From Terriglobus sp. RCC_193 (lineage in GTDB: Bacteria > Acidobacteriota > Terriglobia > Terriglobales > Acidobacteriaceae): a stretch of DNA of 64,000 bases. A program made the position numbers and the translations under genes. Below the pieces are notes generated by a model that saw only the letters and a list, made by a program, of their open reading frames with translations, did no database searches and had not been told where the DNA came from. Shown piece by piece: positions 33,492-44,688 of the stretch. The stretch is from positions 248,001-312,000 of the forward strand of contig NZ_JBFUPK010000002.1 in NCBI RefSeq assembly GCF_041355105.1, given 5' to 3'. Positions within the stretch are counted from its first letter, which is position 1; each line of letters begins with the position of its first letter.

Positions 33492-35168
33492 ATGAATCTG
33501 CACCGTTTCAAGCAGGCGGCCGTTGCAACTGCCGCCGTGCTGCTCCTCTCCCCTGCCTTTGCGCAGCAGCAGGCTGGCGACAAAGTGGATCTGGACGCGC
33601 TGGCGCAGATCAAGCACGAAGCCTTTGACAACTCGCACGTCATGGAAAACCTCTTCTGGATGTCTGAGGTCTACGGTCCACGTGTGAACAACAGCCCCAA
33701 CCACATGGCCGCCGCCGAATGGGCCATGAAGCAGATGAAGGAGTGGGGACTACAGAACGTCCACCTGGAGTATTGGCCCTTCGGCTACGGCTGGCAGATC
33801 AAGAAGTTCTACGGCGCCATGGAAACCCCGGCTTACGCCGCATTCACCGGCTTCCCGCTCGCATGGACACCCGGCACCCCGGGCCAGATTTCGGTCGAAC
33901 CCATCTTCGCCCCCATCCACTCAGAGGAAGACTTCGCCAAGTGGCACGGCAAGCTGAAGGGCAAAGCCGTGTTGATCTTTGATCCCGCAAAGCTCACCTT
34001 GCACACCCGCGCCGACGCACAGCCCTCGCCCACCGATGAAGAAATCCTCGCCCGCGCAGGCCAGCCCCGCGGCGGTCGCGGACCGGGTGGCCCCGGTGGT
34101 CCCGGCGGCGCAGCGGATCGTGATCCCAGTGGTCGCGGACGTCCCGGCGAAGGCACTCAGGAGTTCTCACCCACATCGCTGGCGCTGGCCAACGCCAGGA
34201 ACCACGACCTCCGCAACAAGATGAATAAATTCCTGCACGACGAGCAGCCGGCCATCGTCCTCACGCCCGGCTACAACGGCGACGGCGGCACCATCTTCGG
34301 TACCTACGGCGGCTCTGAAAACCCGAACGATCCCGTCCCGCCGCCAATGGTCGCCATTGGGGCGGAGCAGTACAACCGTCTCGTGCGCCTCACCCAGCAC
34401 AACATCGCACCAAAGCTCACGTTTGACGTGCAGGTGGAATACCAGAAGAAAAACCAGAACGCCTTCAACGTGATCGGCGAAATCCCCGGCACCACTAAGA
34501 AGGACGAAGTCGTCATGGTCGGCGGTCACTTCGATAGCTGGCAGGGCGGCACCGGCGCCACGGACAACGGCACCGGCTCATCCGTTGCAATGGAAGCCGT
34601 ACGCATCCTCGCCACCCTGCACAAGCCCATGGCTCGCACCGTTCGCGTCGCCCTCTGGGGTGGTGAAGAAGAAGGCGTCTACGGCTCCACCGCATACGTC
34701 CAGCAGCACTTCGCGGAACGCACCACCATGGTGAAGAAACCGGAATACGACAAGTTCAACGTCTACTTCAACGATGACGGCGGCTCCGGTCGCTTCCGTG
34801 GCGTCTCCGCTGGCGGCAGCAAGGAGATGGGCGAAATCTTCAAGTCGTGGATTGAACCCATCAAGGACCAGCACATCGTCGCCGTCTCCGGGACAGAGTT
34901 CCGCCCCACCGCCGCGCCCGGCGGCACAGACTCCACCCCGTTCTCCTGGATCGGCCTGAATGGCATCAGCTTCATGCAGGACCCACTGGAGTACGGCACC
35001 CGCACCCACCACTCCAACGCAGACACCTACGACCGCGTGCAGGTACCGGACGTGCAGCAGGGTTCCATGATCGAAGCGTGGTTTGCCTACAACGCAGCCA
35101 CCCGCCCCGACATGCTGCCCCGCATCCCAACCCCTGCCCCGGACCCCAACGCCAAGGGCCACGAATAA
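33492..35168 (+). CDS. secreted M28 family zinc peptidase
   Basis: A 558-residue exported peptidase with signal peptide ending at AFA. It carries the M28 metal ligands: GGHFDS (H346), TDNGTG (D358), GEEEG (E392 catalytic, E393 ligand), NDDGG (D428/D429) and HHSNADT (H506/H507). A protease-associated domain precedes the catalytic domain (about residues 110-290) and is interrupted near residues 195-225 by a Gly/Pro/Arg-rich insert (RGPGGPGGPGG). It should act as an aminopeptidase or carboxypeptidase in the periplasm or outside. I chose the ATG at 33492, which starts a proper signal peptide; the 46-codon extension upstream is not protein-like. Confidence 0.88.
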   Translation: MNLHRFKQAAVATAAVLLLSPAFAQQQAGDKVDLDALAQIKHEAFDNSHVMENLFWMSEVYGPRVNNSPNHMAAAEWAMKQMKEWGLQNVHLEYWPFGYGWQIKKFYGAMETPAYAAFTGFPLAWTPGTPGQISVEPIFAPIHSEEDFAKWHGKLKGKAVLIFDPAKLTLHTRADAQPSPTDEEILARAGQPRGGRGPGGPGGPGGAADRDPSGRGRPGEGTQEFSPTSLALANARNHDLRNKMNKFLHDEQPAIVLTPGYNGDGGTIFGTYGGSENPNDPVPPPMVAIGAEQYNRLVRLTQHNIAPKLTFDVQVEYQKKNQNAFNVIGEIPGTTKKDEVVMVGGHFDSWQGGTGATDNGTGSSVAMEAVRILATLHKPMARTVRVALWGGEEEGVYGSTAYVQQHFAERTTMVKKPEYDKFNVYFNDDGGSGRFRGVSAGGSKEMGEIFKSWIEPIKDQHIVAVSGTEFRPTAAPGGTDSTPFSWIGLNGISFMQDPLEYGTRTHHSNADTYDRVQVPDVQQGSMIEAWFAYNAATRPDMLPRIPTPAPDPNAKGHE

Positions 35169-35252
35169 CCAACGAAGCCGCAGCAAAGAAACACGAACAG
35201 CTGCAACAACAGAACGGCAAGCAACAGGAACGGCTACAGAAACAAGAACGGG

Positions 35253-35280
35253 TGAGGCCCAAAGCCTCATCCGTTTTTTA
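35253..35280 (+). terminator. intrinsic terminator after the M28 peptidase
   Basis: TGAGGC pairs with GCCTCA over a CCAAA loop, and a T6 run follows at 35275-35280. It is the first of a tandem series of similar units. Confidence 0.7.
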
Positions 35281-35594
35281 TTGCAACCGCCTTAGCACGC
35301 TGAAGCCTCGCCCAAAGCCTCAATCGTTTTTATTGCAGCCGCCTTGGCACCTCGAAGCCCCGCCCCGAAGCCTCATTCGTTCTTGTTGTTGCAGCCGCCT
35401 TGGCACGCCAAAGCCTCATCCGAAGCCTCATCCTTTTTTATTGCAACCGCCTTCATACCCCGAAGCCTCGCCCAAAGCCTCATCCGTTTTTTATTGCAGC
35501 TGCCTTAGTAGCCGAAACCCCGCTCAAAGCCTCATCTGCTTTTTATTGCAACCGCCTTAGCACGCCAAAGCCTCAATCTGTTTCTATTGTTCGT
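35260..35594. repeat. about seven degenerate tandem repeats, terminator-like
   Basis: The unit CAAAGCCTCATCCGTTTTTT followed by ATTGCAACCGCCTTAGCACGC and GAAGCCTCGCC, about 52-57 bp long, is repeated around seven times with drift. Each unit repeats the AAGCCTC arm and the T-run of the terminator just upstream, so it looks like local amplification of a terminator. No coding potential. Confidence 0.85.
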
Positions 35595-35639
35595 ACAGAA
35601 AGAGCCTGATGACGCAAACAAACATCATCGGGTCGATGA

Positions 35640-35940
35640 ATCAAGGGCCAAAGGCCCGCCAAGATATTAGCCTAGGCCGAAGGCCTAGGTAGATGGCCAT
35701 ACACCGCAAAAGCGCTGAAGGCGCGCCCTATGCCCAGCCACAAAAACCGAATACGCAGAAACAGGGTGCCCCAGGTTCGCGAAGCTAACCTGGGTATCGC
35801 GCAGCTTTTCGAGAACGGTACGAAGTACGCGATCCAACGCACCAAGTGCGTCCAGCCAAGCTCATACAGTCAAAGACCGTCATCCCGAGCGAAGCGAAGG
35901 GGACCTGCATTCCTCGCAACCCTCTACAACGCCAATAGGA
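35640..35940. repeat. dispersed palindrome mosaic
   Basis: GGGCC-AAA-GGCCC (35645-35657), CCTAGGCC-GAA-GGCCTAGG (35671-35689), a GCGCTGAAGGCGCGCC unit, the CCCAGGTT...AACCTGGG hairpin (35764-35794), ACGCAC-CAA-GTGCGT, and a CATCCCGAGCGAAGCGAAG unit with GGGACCTGCATT. No gene is seen between the M28 peptidase and the aldo/keto reductase genes. Confidence 0.88.
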
Positions 35941-35965
35941 AGCCAAAGCAACTAAACCCTGCCCG

Positions 35966-36916
35966 TCAATACGCAGAAGCTTCGCTCAGACCCTTCAACT
36001 GCTCCAGCGTCAGCTCCAACTCCGTAGCAGCAAACAAATCCTCCAACTGCTCCGTCGACGTAGCACTCGCAATCGGCGCCAGGATATTCGGTCGCGACAA
36101 CAACCAGGCCAGCGCAATCGAAGCCTGCTTCGCTCCTGTCTCCTGGCTCACCTTCTCCAGCGCCGCCAGGATCTTCATGCCGCGCTCATCAAAATACTTA
36201 CCCAGCATGCCCGCACGCTTTGCCTTCTCCGCATCGCCTGCCGTCTTGTATTTGCCACTCAGGAAGCCCGAAGCCAGCGCGAAGTAAGGCACCACCCCCA
36301 GGCTGAACTCCGCAACCACCGGCGCAAGATCATGCTCATACTCCGCACGGTGATACAGGTTGTAGTGCGGCTGCAGCGTCTGGTAGCGCGCAATGCCCTC
36401 GCGCCGCGAAATCTCCTCCGCAGCACGCAGACGATCGCCAGAATAGTTCGACGCGCCAATCGCTCGGACCTTGCCTTCCTTCACCAGGTCGTCAAACGCA
36501 CGCAGCGTCTCCTGCAGCGACGTCTCCGCATCATCAATGTGTGCCTGGTACAGGTCGATGTAATCCGTCTGCAACCGCTGTAACGAAGCCTCCACGGCTT
36601 CCTTCATATACGCCGCGCTCAGGCCCTTCTTGCCCTCGCCCATGGGATTACCCAGCTTCGTCGCCAGCACCACGCTCTCGCGCTTGCCCGTCTTCTTGAA
36701 CCAGTTCCCAAGAATCGTCTCGCTCTCGCCGCCCTTGTTCCCGGGAATCCACGACGAGTACACATCCGCCGTATCAATGAAGTTGTATCCGCGATCCACA
36801 AAGCGATCCAGCACGGCAAACGATTGCTTCTCGTCGATGGTCCAGCCAAAAACATTGCCGCCCAGCATGATGGGCGAGACTTCGATTGCGGTGCTTCCAA
36901 GGGCGCGTTTGGTCAT
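35966..36916 (-). CDS. aldo/keto reductase
   Basis: A 316-residue TIM-barrel reductase with the catalytic set D48, Y53 and K87 (FIDTADVYSSW and LATKLGNP) and a QAHIDD histidine near residue 120. NADPH binding is supported by the C-terminal segment NILAPIASATSTEQLEDL. It reduces aldehydes or ketones of unknown identity. The ATG at 36916 (MTKRALG) starts the conserved fold; the 79-codon extension upstream is antisense to the neighbour's leader and not conserved. Confidence 0.88.
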   Translation of the reverse strand: MTKRALGSTAIEVSPIMLGGNVFGWTIDEKQSFAVLDRFVDRGYNFIDTADVYSSWIPGNKGGESETILGNWFKKTGKRESVVLATKLGNPMGEGKKGLSAAYMKEAVEASLQRLQTDYIDLYQAHIDDAETSLQETLRAFDDLVKEGKVRAIGASNYSGDRLRAAEEISRREGIARYQTLQPHYNLYHRAEYEHDLAPVVAEFSLGVVPYFALASGFLSGKYKTAGDAEKAKRAGMLGKYFDERGMKILAALEKVSQETGAKQASIALAWLLSRPNILAPIASATSTEQLEDLFAATELELTLEQLKGLSEASAY

Positions 36917-37061
36917 GATGCTCTGTTGGATGCAGCTCCCGGCCAGACCGCACACGCTTTTCGTATCCACCTGCGATTGCCCGGCAAATTTGCGTCCCAC
37001 GACTCTTTTCTCTGCGTAACCATCTGTGCCAATCTGAAATGGGTCCAGAGGAATTCCTGCC

Positions 37062-38366
37062 ATGAAGCGTCTGCTGCCGCTGCTCCTGTTCACCGCCACG
37101 CTCCTGCCTGCCCAGCAACAACCCACAGCCACCAACGAACGCTGGCAACTCACCGCTGACTTCTACGGAGCAACGCGCTACTACCGGCTCGATCTGGACC
37201 AGCACGACACCACCCACGTGTCCGGCACATACAATGGCACACACCTCGCCGGCACCAACACGGGCGGCCACCTCAAAATCGAAGGCACAGAAAACGGCAA
37301 CCACGTCATCGTCGACGCGCATCAGGATCACGATGCCCTCACCGGCACAGTCACCTTCGGCGAAATCGCATCGCCTCTCATCTGCCCTTTCACGGCCACG
37401 CTCGTGAAACCTCTGCCCAAAACCACGCCGCAAACGCACGAGTTCAAACCCACCACCTACTACCGCCAGTACTCAGCGCTCAACAAGCCCGTGCTGCACA
37501 TCAACCCCGGCGACACGATCCACACCACCACCGTAGACGCGGGCGGCAACGACGAAAACAACATCAAGCGCATCGCCGGCGGCAATCCGCAAACGGGCCC
37601 GTTCTACATCGCAGGCGCACAGCCCGGCGACACCATCGCCATCCACATCCAGAAGCTCCGCCTCAATCGCGACACCGCCGGCTCCAACGACGATTTCGTA
37701 CAGTCCGCGTCGTCTCCCTCGCTCGCCGTTCGCACGCGCGACAACCACAGCAGCATCACATGGAAGCTCGACCGCGTACACATGACCGCATCGCCGGACT
37801 CCGGCAGCGCCGCATTAAAAGACCTGAATATCCCGTTGCGTCCCATGCTCGGCTGCGTCGCGGTAGCGGTCGCTCCCAGCGACGCACCACCACCCACCGG
37901 CGACTCCGGCTACTACGGCGGCAACATGGATTTCAATGAAATCGGCGAAGGAGCCACCGTCTATCTTCCCGTCATCAATCCCGGTGCCCTGCTCTACTTC
38001 GGCGACGCGCACGCGCTGCAGGGCGACGGCGAACTCAACGGCAACGCGCTCGAAACATCGATGGATGTCACCGTCACCGTCGACCTCATACAAGACCGCA
38101 AAACCGGCTTCCCCCGCATCGAAACCCCAACGCAGTTCATCGCACTGGGCTACTCCGGCTATCTCGACGACGCCCTCAAAGACGCCACCGCCAACATGGC
38201 AGGCTGGCTCGCCAACATTTACAAACTCAACCCCAGTGAACTCGGCCAGTTCCTGGGCGCCGCCGCACAATACCGCGTCACAGAAGTGGCCGACCGCAAC
38301 TCCGGCATCGCGCTAAAAATCGACAAGTCCTTACTCAACAACCTGCACATCCCGCCAACGCAATAA
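37062..38366 (+). CDS. exported acetamidase/formamidase family protein with N-terminal extension
   Basis: A 434-residue protein with a signal peptide (ending LLPAQ), about 100 residues of beta-rich sequence (residues 22-125), then an FmdA/AmdA domain with LNIPLRPMLGCVAVAVAP, GYYGGNMDFNEIGEGATVYL and FGDAHALQGDGE. The enzyme family hydrolyses formamide or short amides. Most members are cytoplasmic and lack the N-terminal domain, so an exported fused form is unusual. It is divergent from the aldo/keto reductase gene across 145 bases. Confidence 0.82.
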   Translation: MKRLLPLLLFTATLLPAQQQPTATNERWQLTADFYGATRYYRLDLDQHDTTHVSGTYNGTHLAGTNTGGHLKIEGTENGNHVIVDAHQDHDALTGTVTFGEIASPLICPFTATLVKPLPKTTPQTHEFKPTTYYRQYSALNKPVLHINPGDTIHTTTVDAGGNDENNIKRIAGGNPQTGPFYIAGAQPGDTIAIHIQKLRLNRDTAGSNDDFVQSASSPSLAVRTRDNHSSITWKLDRVHMTASPDSGSAALKDLNIPLRPMLGCVAVAVAPSDAPPPTGDSGYYGGNMDFNEIGEGATVYLPVINPGALLYFGDAHALQGDGELNGNALETSMDVTVTVDLIQDRKTGFPRIETPTQFIALGYSGYLDDALKDATANMAGWLANIYKLNPSELGQFLGAAAQYRVTEVADRNSGIALKIDKSLLNNLHIPPTQ

Positions 38367-38379
38367 GCTCGCACGGCCA

Positions 38380-38955
38380 AACACCGTCTCACCACACCAG
38401 CGAAGCTCAAACAGTCAAAGACCGTCATCACCAGCGAAGCTCCTACGGTCAAGAACCGTCATCCTGAAGCTCATACCGTTGCAGACCGTCATCCTGAACG
38501 AAGCGAAGCGGAGCTGAAGGACCTGCATTCCTACACACCCTCTACAACGCACCAGGAAACCCAAAACAAACCAGCAGCCAAAACCGGGTGCCCCAGGTTC
38601 GCGAAGCTAACCTGGGTTATCGCGCAAAGCGCGATCCAACGGCCAAAGGCCGTCATTCTGAGCGCAGCGAAGAATCCCGACGAACTCTCATCCTGCCAAA
38701 GACCCCACCAACTTCCAGCCACCACCCAAACCAGCTTCGCAAAGCGAAGCTCATACGATCGAAGATCGTCATCCTGAACGAAGCGAAGCTGAAGCATGCC
38801 CTCGAACGAAGCGAAGGGGACCCGCATTCCTCCACACCCTCTACAACGCACAAGGAAACCCCAACAGACCAGCAGCAAAAACCGGGTGCCCCAGGTTCGC
38901 GAAGCTAACCTGGGCAGAGCGGCAAAGAAACGATCAACGCACCAAGTGCGCCAGC
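38380..38955. repeat. dispersed palindrome mosaic
   Basis: A gap of about 570 bp filled with repeats: CAGTC-AAA-GACCG, a CATCCTGAAC unit, two CCCAGGTT...AACCTGGG hairpins (38587-38617 and 38884-38914), ATCGCGC-AAA-GCGCGAT, ACGGCC-AAA-GGCCGT (38639-38653), an ATTCTGAGC...GCGAAGAAT unit, AGCTTCGC-AAA-GCGAAGCT and ACGATC-GAA-GATCGT (38755-38769). Its right end overlaps the last codons of the VOC gene. Confidence 0.9.
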
Positions 38956-39368
38956 GAAGCTCCATCGCCTGTTGTCGCCGCAAATTCGTCTTTGTTTGGA
39001 TAGTTGAAAAACAGCTGGTTGCCGTCCGGATCGTTCACCACCAATACCCGGTAGCCCCACGAAGCATCCCGCACCATAACGCCTCGGGATTCCAGTTCCG
39101 CACGCAACCCATCCAGCGCGGCGACAGACGCCTCATATGTCTCCGGTTCGACATTCAGTGATACGAAGATCAGCCCGTTACCAATCTTCTCTGGCAGGTT
39201 ATTCGTCAGGATCAGCGCGCACCGCTGCCGCTCCACCTGCGCCACACGCAGTCTGCCGTCTTCGTCATATCGCCAGGGATTCGTGAAGCCCAGCCGCTCC
39301 ACATAAAAGCGCAGCGCAGCCGCAACATCCGTCACCTGCAGAACCGGCCGCGCAAACCACTCTGTCAT
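38934..39368 (-). CDS. VOC family protein (glyoxalase/bleomycin-resistance fold)
   Basis: A 144-residue vicinal-oxygen-chelate protein. FARPVLQVTDVAAALRFYVE opens the first beta-alpha-beta module, and GYRVLVVNDPDGNQLFFNYP closes the second with the usual DPDGN turn and Glu/Asn metal-side position. The role (glyoxalase-like, dioxygenase-like or resistance) cannot be fixed. The last 12 or so residues (TTGDGASLAHLVR) and the stop codon are read from a dispersed repeat, so the native C-terminus has probably been replaced by repeat insertion. Confidence 0.82.
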   Translation of the reverse strand: MTEWFARPVLQVTDVAAALRFYVERLGFTNPWRYDEDGRLRVAQVERQRCALILTNNLPEKIGNGLIFVSLNVEPETYEASVAALDGLRAELESRGVMVRDASWGYRVLVVNDPDGNQLFFNYPNKDEFAATTGDGASLAHLVR

Positions 39369-39438
39369 CGGTCATGTCCTTTCCAACACGAAAGACAGCC
39401 TTTGATCGCAGTATCCCACAAGCCATTTCAATGAAGCA

Positions 39439-41166
39439 TCAGTGTGCGTCCAGCGTAATCTTTCCCACCACCTTCGGAGGCCGCTTCAGGAACAGCACCA
39501 TCGGCAACAAACACGCCAGGATATAAGCAAACAGACGGTACTGATCCATGTACGCCAGTAGCAACGCCTGCTGCTGCACCTGGTGATACAGCAATGCCAT
39601 TCCGTCATACGTCTTGTCGATGGCAGCGCCACCCATCGCAGCACCCGCCGACTTGATCTGTTGCATCACACCCGGCGAAGACGAAGTAATGTCCGCACTC
39701 AGATACGTCTGGTGCGCCTGCGTCATGCGTTGCAGAAACGTACTCGAAAGCGCAATGCCAATCGATCCGCCCTCATTGCGCACCAGCGCATAAATACCCG
39801 CGGCATTGCTGCTCTGGTCCGCAGGCAGAAAGCGGAACATGATCGTCGACAGCGGCACCGTCGTCATGCCAAGCCCCATCACCTGCAACACACGCGGCCA
39901 GATCAGGTTCGTCTCTGCCACGCTGAGATTGCCCAGCGACAACCAATAAGTACCCGCCGTCATGGTGATAATGCCGCACGCAATCAATCGCCGCGCATCG
40001 GTGCCCTTGCTCAGCAACCAACCAATCAGCGGCACTTCCAGCATCGTCACCAAACCCGCAGGCGACACCGCGATACCCGCAGTCGTAGCGTCATAGCCCA
40101 TCAACTCCTGCATGAACTGCGGCAACAGGAACGTCGTCGCATACAGCGCCGTGTACATACCCAGCACAATCACGCAGCAGAACAGAAAGTTGCGTTCCTT
40201 CAACAGCCGCAGATTCACCACTGGGTTCTTCACATGCAGTTCCCAGAAGATCGCGCCCACCACCGCCACCACGGCGATGATCGTGCTCCACAGGATGAAC
40301 GAATTACCGAACCAGTCCAGCTCCTGCCCACGGTCCAGCACAATCTCCGTCGCCGCAAGACCAATACTGACCAGCGCCAAACCCGTGCCATCAATCTGTA
40401 TCGGCTTGCCCTTGCGTGCCTCGCGCGCCTTCGTCAGGTGCGGCGGATCATGCAGCACCATGCGCGTGAAGATGGCACACAGAACGCCCACTGGAATGTT
40501 GATGTAGAAGATCCAGCGCCACGAATAGTTATCCGTAATCCATCCGCCCAGCGTCGGCCCCAGCACCGGCGCGCACAGAATCGCCACGGTATACACGGCC
40601 ATCGCCATGCCACGCTTCTCACCCGGAAACGCATCGGCCAGAATCGCCTGCACACTCGGCTGCAAACCGCCACCGGACAACCCCTGCAACACGCGGAACA
40701 CCACCAGGGCAGCCAGCGTCGGCGCAACGCCGCAAAGCGCAGAAAAGATCGTGAAGAGAATGACCGATCCAAGATAAAAATTCCGCCGTCCAAGAATGCT
40801 TGAAATCCATCCACTGATCGGCAGAATGATCGCGTTCGCCACGAGATAACTCGTCAGCACCCACGTGCTCTCATCCTGCGAAGCGGAAAGGCTGCCCGCA
40901 ATATGCGGCAACGCCACGTTCGCAATCGAGGTATCCAGCACCTCCATGAACGTGCCCATCGTCACCACCAGCGCAATAATCCACGGATTGAACACACGCG
41001 GTTCCCGCACACGAGCCAGCGGCACACCCGGCTCAAATTCCGCCGCAGAGGGAGCCAACGCCGTCTCGGCGCGATCCATCACCTCTTCCGCATGATGCAA
41101 CGATGCCGCCACATCAGATTCCCCCGCAGGCGGCACGTCGTTTTCTTCGTCCTGTAATGACTGCAT
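39439..41166 (-). CDS. DHA2 family MFS multidrug efflux transporter (EmrB/QacA type)
   Basis: A 575-residue transporter with about 14 membrane spans. The DHA2 signatures are visible: FMEVLDTSIANVALPHIAGS (motif D1), then WVLTSYLVANAIILPISGWI, GRRNFYLGS and the antiporter motif C in APVLGPTLGGWITDNYSWRW. It exports drugs or hydrophobic compounds using the proton gradient. An acidic N-terminal extension of about 55 residues precedes the first span. It is divergent from a TetR-type regulator 414 bp away, the usual layout for regulated efflux. Confidence 0.92.
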   Translation of the reverse strand: MQSLQDEENDVPPAGESDVAASLHHAEEVMDRAETALAPSAAEFEPGVPLARVREPRVFNPWIIALVVTMGTFMEVLDTSIANVALPHIAGSLSASQDESTWVLTSYLVANAIILPISGWISSILGRRNFYLGSVILFTIFSALCGVAPTLAALVVFRVLQGLSGGGLQPSVQAILADAFPGEKRGMAMAVYTVAILCAPVLGPTLGGWITDNYSWRWIFYINIPVGVLCAIFTRMVLHDPPHLTKAREARKGKPIQIDGTGLALVSIGLAATEIVLDRGQELDWFGNSFILWSTIIAVVAVVGAIFWELHVKNPVVNLRLLKERNFLFCCVIVLGMYTALYATTFLLPQFMQELMGYDATTAGIAVSPAGLVTMLEVPLIGWLLSKGTDARRLIACGIITMTAGTYWLSLGNLSVAETNLIWPRVLQVMGLGMTTVPLSTIMFRFLPADQSSNAAGIYALVRNEGGSIGIALSSTFLQRMTQAHQTYLSADITSSSPGVMQQIKSAGAAMGGAAIDKTYDGMALLYHQVQQQALLLAYMDQYRLFAYILACLLPMVLFLKRPPKVVGKITLDAH

Positions 41167-41229
41167 AGTCAGCGCAATGACTCTCCGGTCATTAGAGCGC
41201 CCAGCAGGCTCATCGGATGCAACGAACCT

Positions 41230-41520
41230 GTCAAAACGGGCAAGGCCTTACAAGCTAATCTCTTACGATCAGAGGACGCCACCCAGCGAAGCTCATACGA
41301 ACGACGTTCGTCATCCAGCGAAGCTCAAACGGTCGCAGACCGTCATCCTGAACGAAGCGAAGCGGAGCTGAAGGACCTGCATTCCTCTCAACCTTCTACA
41401 ACGCACCAGGAACCCCCAACAAACCAGCAGCCACAAACCCGGGTGCCCCAGGTTCACGAAGCTAACCTGGGCCGAGCAGCAAAGCCGCTCTCTATCGCGC
41501 GAAAGCGCGACCACCCCCTC
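41230..41520. repeat. dispersed palindrome mosaic in a divergent promoter region
   Basis: Between the efflux gene and the tetR gene: ACGAAC-GAC-GTTCGT, a GGTCGCAGACC unit, a CATCCTGAACGAAGCGAAGC unit, the CCCAGGTT...AACCTGGG hairpin with GTTCACGAAGC inside (41441-41471), GAGCAGC-AAA-GCCGCTC and TCGCGC-GAAA-GCGCGA. The true promoters must be at the outer ends, next to the genes. Confidence 0.85.
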
Positions 41521-41580
41521 TGAAAATCAGACAAACAAAGCGGCTCCATCCCCCGGCAACCGTGTTAGTTTGGGGCAGGA

Positions 41581-42201
41581 ATGGCCGTCTCAGAATTGAC
41601 ACAAAAGAACGCCCGCCTCGCCTCGCGCAAACAGGTCCTCACTGACCTGCGACGCAGCGAAATCATTGAGGCCGCGCTCAAAGTTTTTGCCCGCAAAGGC
41701 TTCCATCACTCGCGCACGGAAGACGTCGCCACCCAGGCCAACATCGCCAAAGGTACCCTCTACCTCTACTTCGATTCCAAAGACGCCATCTACGACGCCG
41801 CATTGCAACACGCGGTGGACAGCCTCTCGGAGCTTTCCGACGAACGTGTTGCCGCGGCGAAAGACACACGCAGCCGCGTTGAAGCATGGATCCACACACG
41901 CCTCGACTTCTGGTGTTCCCGCGGCGACATGTATCACATGATCCTCACCGTCGGCCGCGAAACCAAACACCGCAAACAAACGGCAACGCTCCTTCGTTCC
42001 GCAAAATCCGATTTCATTGCGATCCTGCAGCAGGCCGTCGACGCGGGCGATCTACCACCGCGCGATCTTGGCGCCATCGGCTGGCTCGTCATGGACGCCA
42101 TTCGCGGCTCCAACGAGCGCCGCATTCTGCACCTCTGCGAACGCGACATCACACGCGACACCGCCATCATCGTCGACACCGTCATGCGCTACTTCGAATA
42201 G
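41581..42201 (+). CDS. TetR/AcrR family regulator
   Basis: A 206-residue regulator. The N-terminal helix-turn-helix is RRSEIIEAALKVFARKGFHH, then SRTEDVATQANIAKGTLYLY and FDSKDAIYDAAL, all standard TetR positions. The C-terminal ligand domain is divergent, as expected. It probably represses the divergent DHA2 efflux gene and is released by an exported compound. It ends just before a strong terminator. Confidence 0.9.
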   Translation: MAVSELTQKNARLASRKQVLTDLRRSEIIEAALKVFARKGFHHSRTEDVATQANIAKGTLYLYFDSKDAIYDAALQHAVDSLSELSDERVAAAKDTRSRVEAWIHTRLDFWCSRGDMYHMILTVGRETKHRKQTATLLRSAKSDFIAILQQAVDAGDLPPRDLGAIGWLVMDAIRGSNERRILHLCERDITRDTAIIVDTVMRYFE

Positions 42202-42221
42202 CTCCGAACACATCCGCAAAA

Positions 42222-42252
42222 GCAAACGGCCCGCACACAGCGGGCCGTTTGC
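42222..42252. terminator. bidirectional intrinsic terminator
   Basis: A 13-bp perfect stem GCAAACGGCCCGC / GCGGGCCGTTTGC with an ACACA loop, between tetR and the small minus-strand gene. On the minus strand the stem is followed by TTTTGC. Confidence 0.8.
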
Positions 42253-42274
42253 ATTCAATGGTGAATGAAGAAAC

Positions 42275-42433
42275 TTAACGAAGCGAAGCGCTACTCACGG
42301 CAAGGTTCGACTCCTGGTCCGCGGCCATGCCAACACTCTGCACCGGAGAAGTCGTCGGAACCACGCGCGCTGTCATCACCAGCGCCGCATCCAGAACAAG
42401 AACCGTGGCCAGCATCCATTTGAAAAGCTTCAT
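42275..42433 (-). CDS. small exported or membrane peptide
   Basis: A 52-residue frame with an excellent GGAGGAAG ribosome site. It begins MKLFKWMLATVLVLDAALVM, a short basic start and a hydrophobic span, then a polar tail rich in Ser, Val and Ala. No family recognised. The strong ribosome site and the terminator just past its stop make it a credible gene. Confidence 0.6.
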   Translation of the reverse strand: MKLFKWMLATVLVLDAALVMTARVVPTTSPVQSVGMAADQESNLAVSSASLR

Positions 42434-42549
42434 CCGTCTTCCTCCTTCCGCTTCATAAGCAGACTAGAAGTAAGATGCCGCTGAAACCATTCCCAAAATC
42501 TTCCCAAACCGCGCAAAAAGTGCCATTTACAACCCCAAAACTGCGCGCT

Positions 42550-44688
<2,139 letters not shown>

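Noticed and set aside
42300-42320. GGTTCGACTCC resembling a tRNA T-arm
   Set aside because: No acceptor, D or anticodon stems around it; lies inside the small peptide gene.
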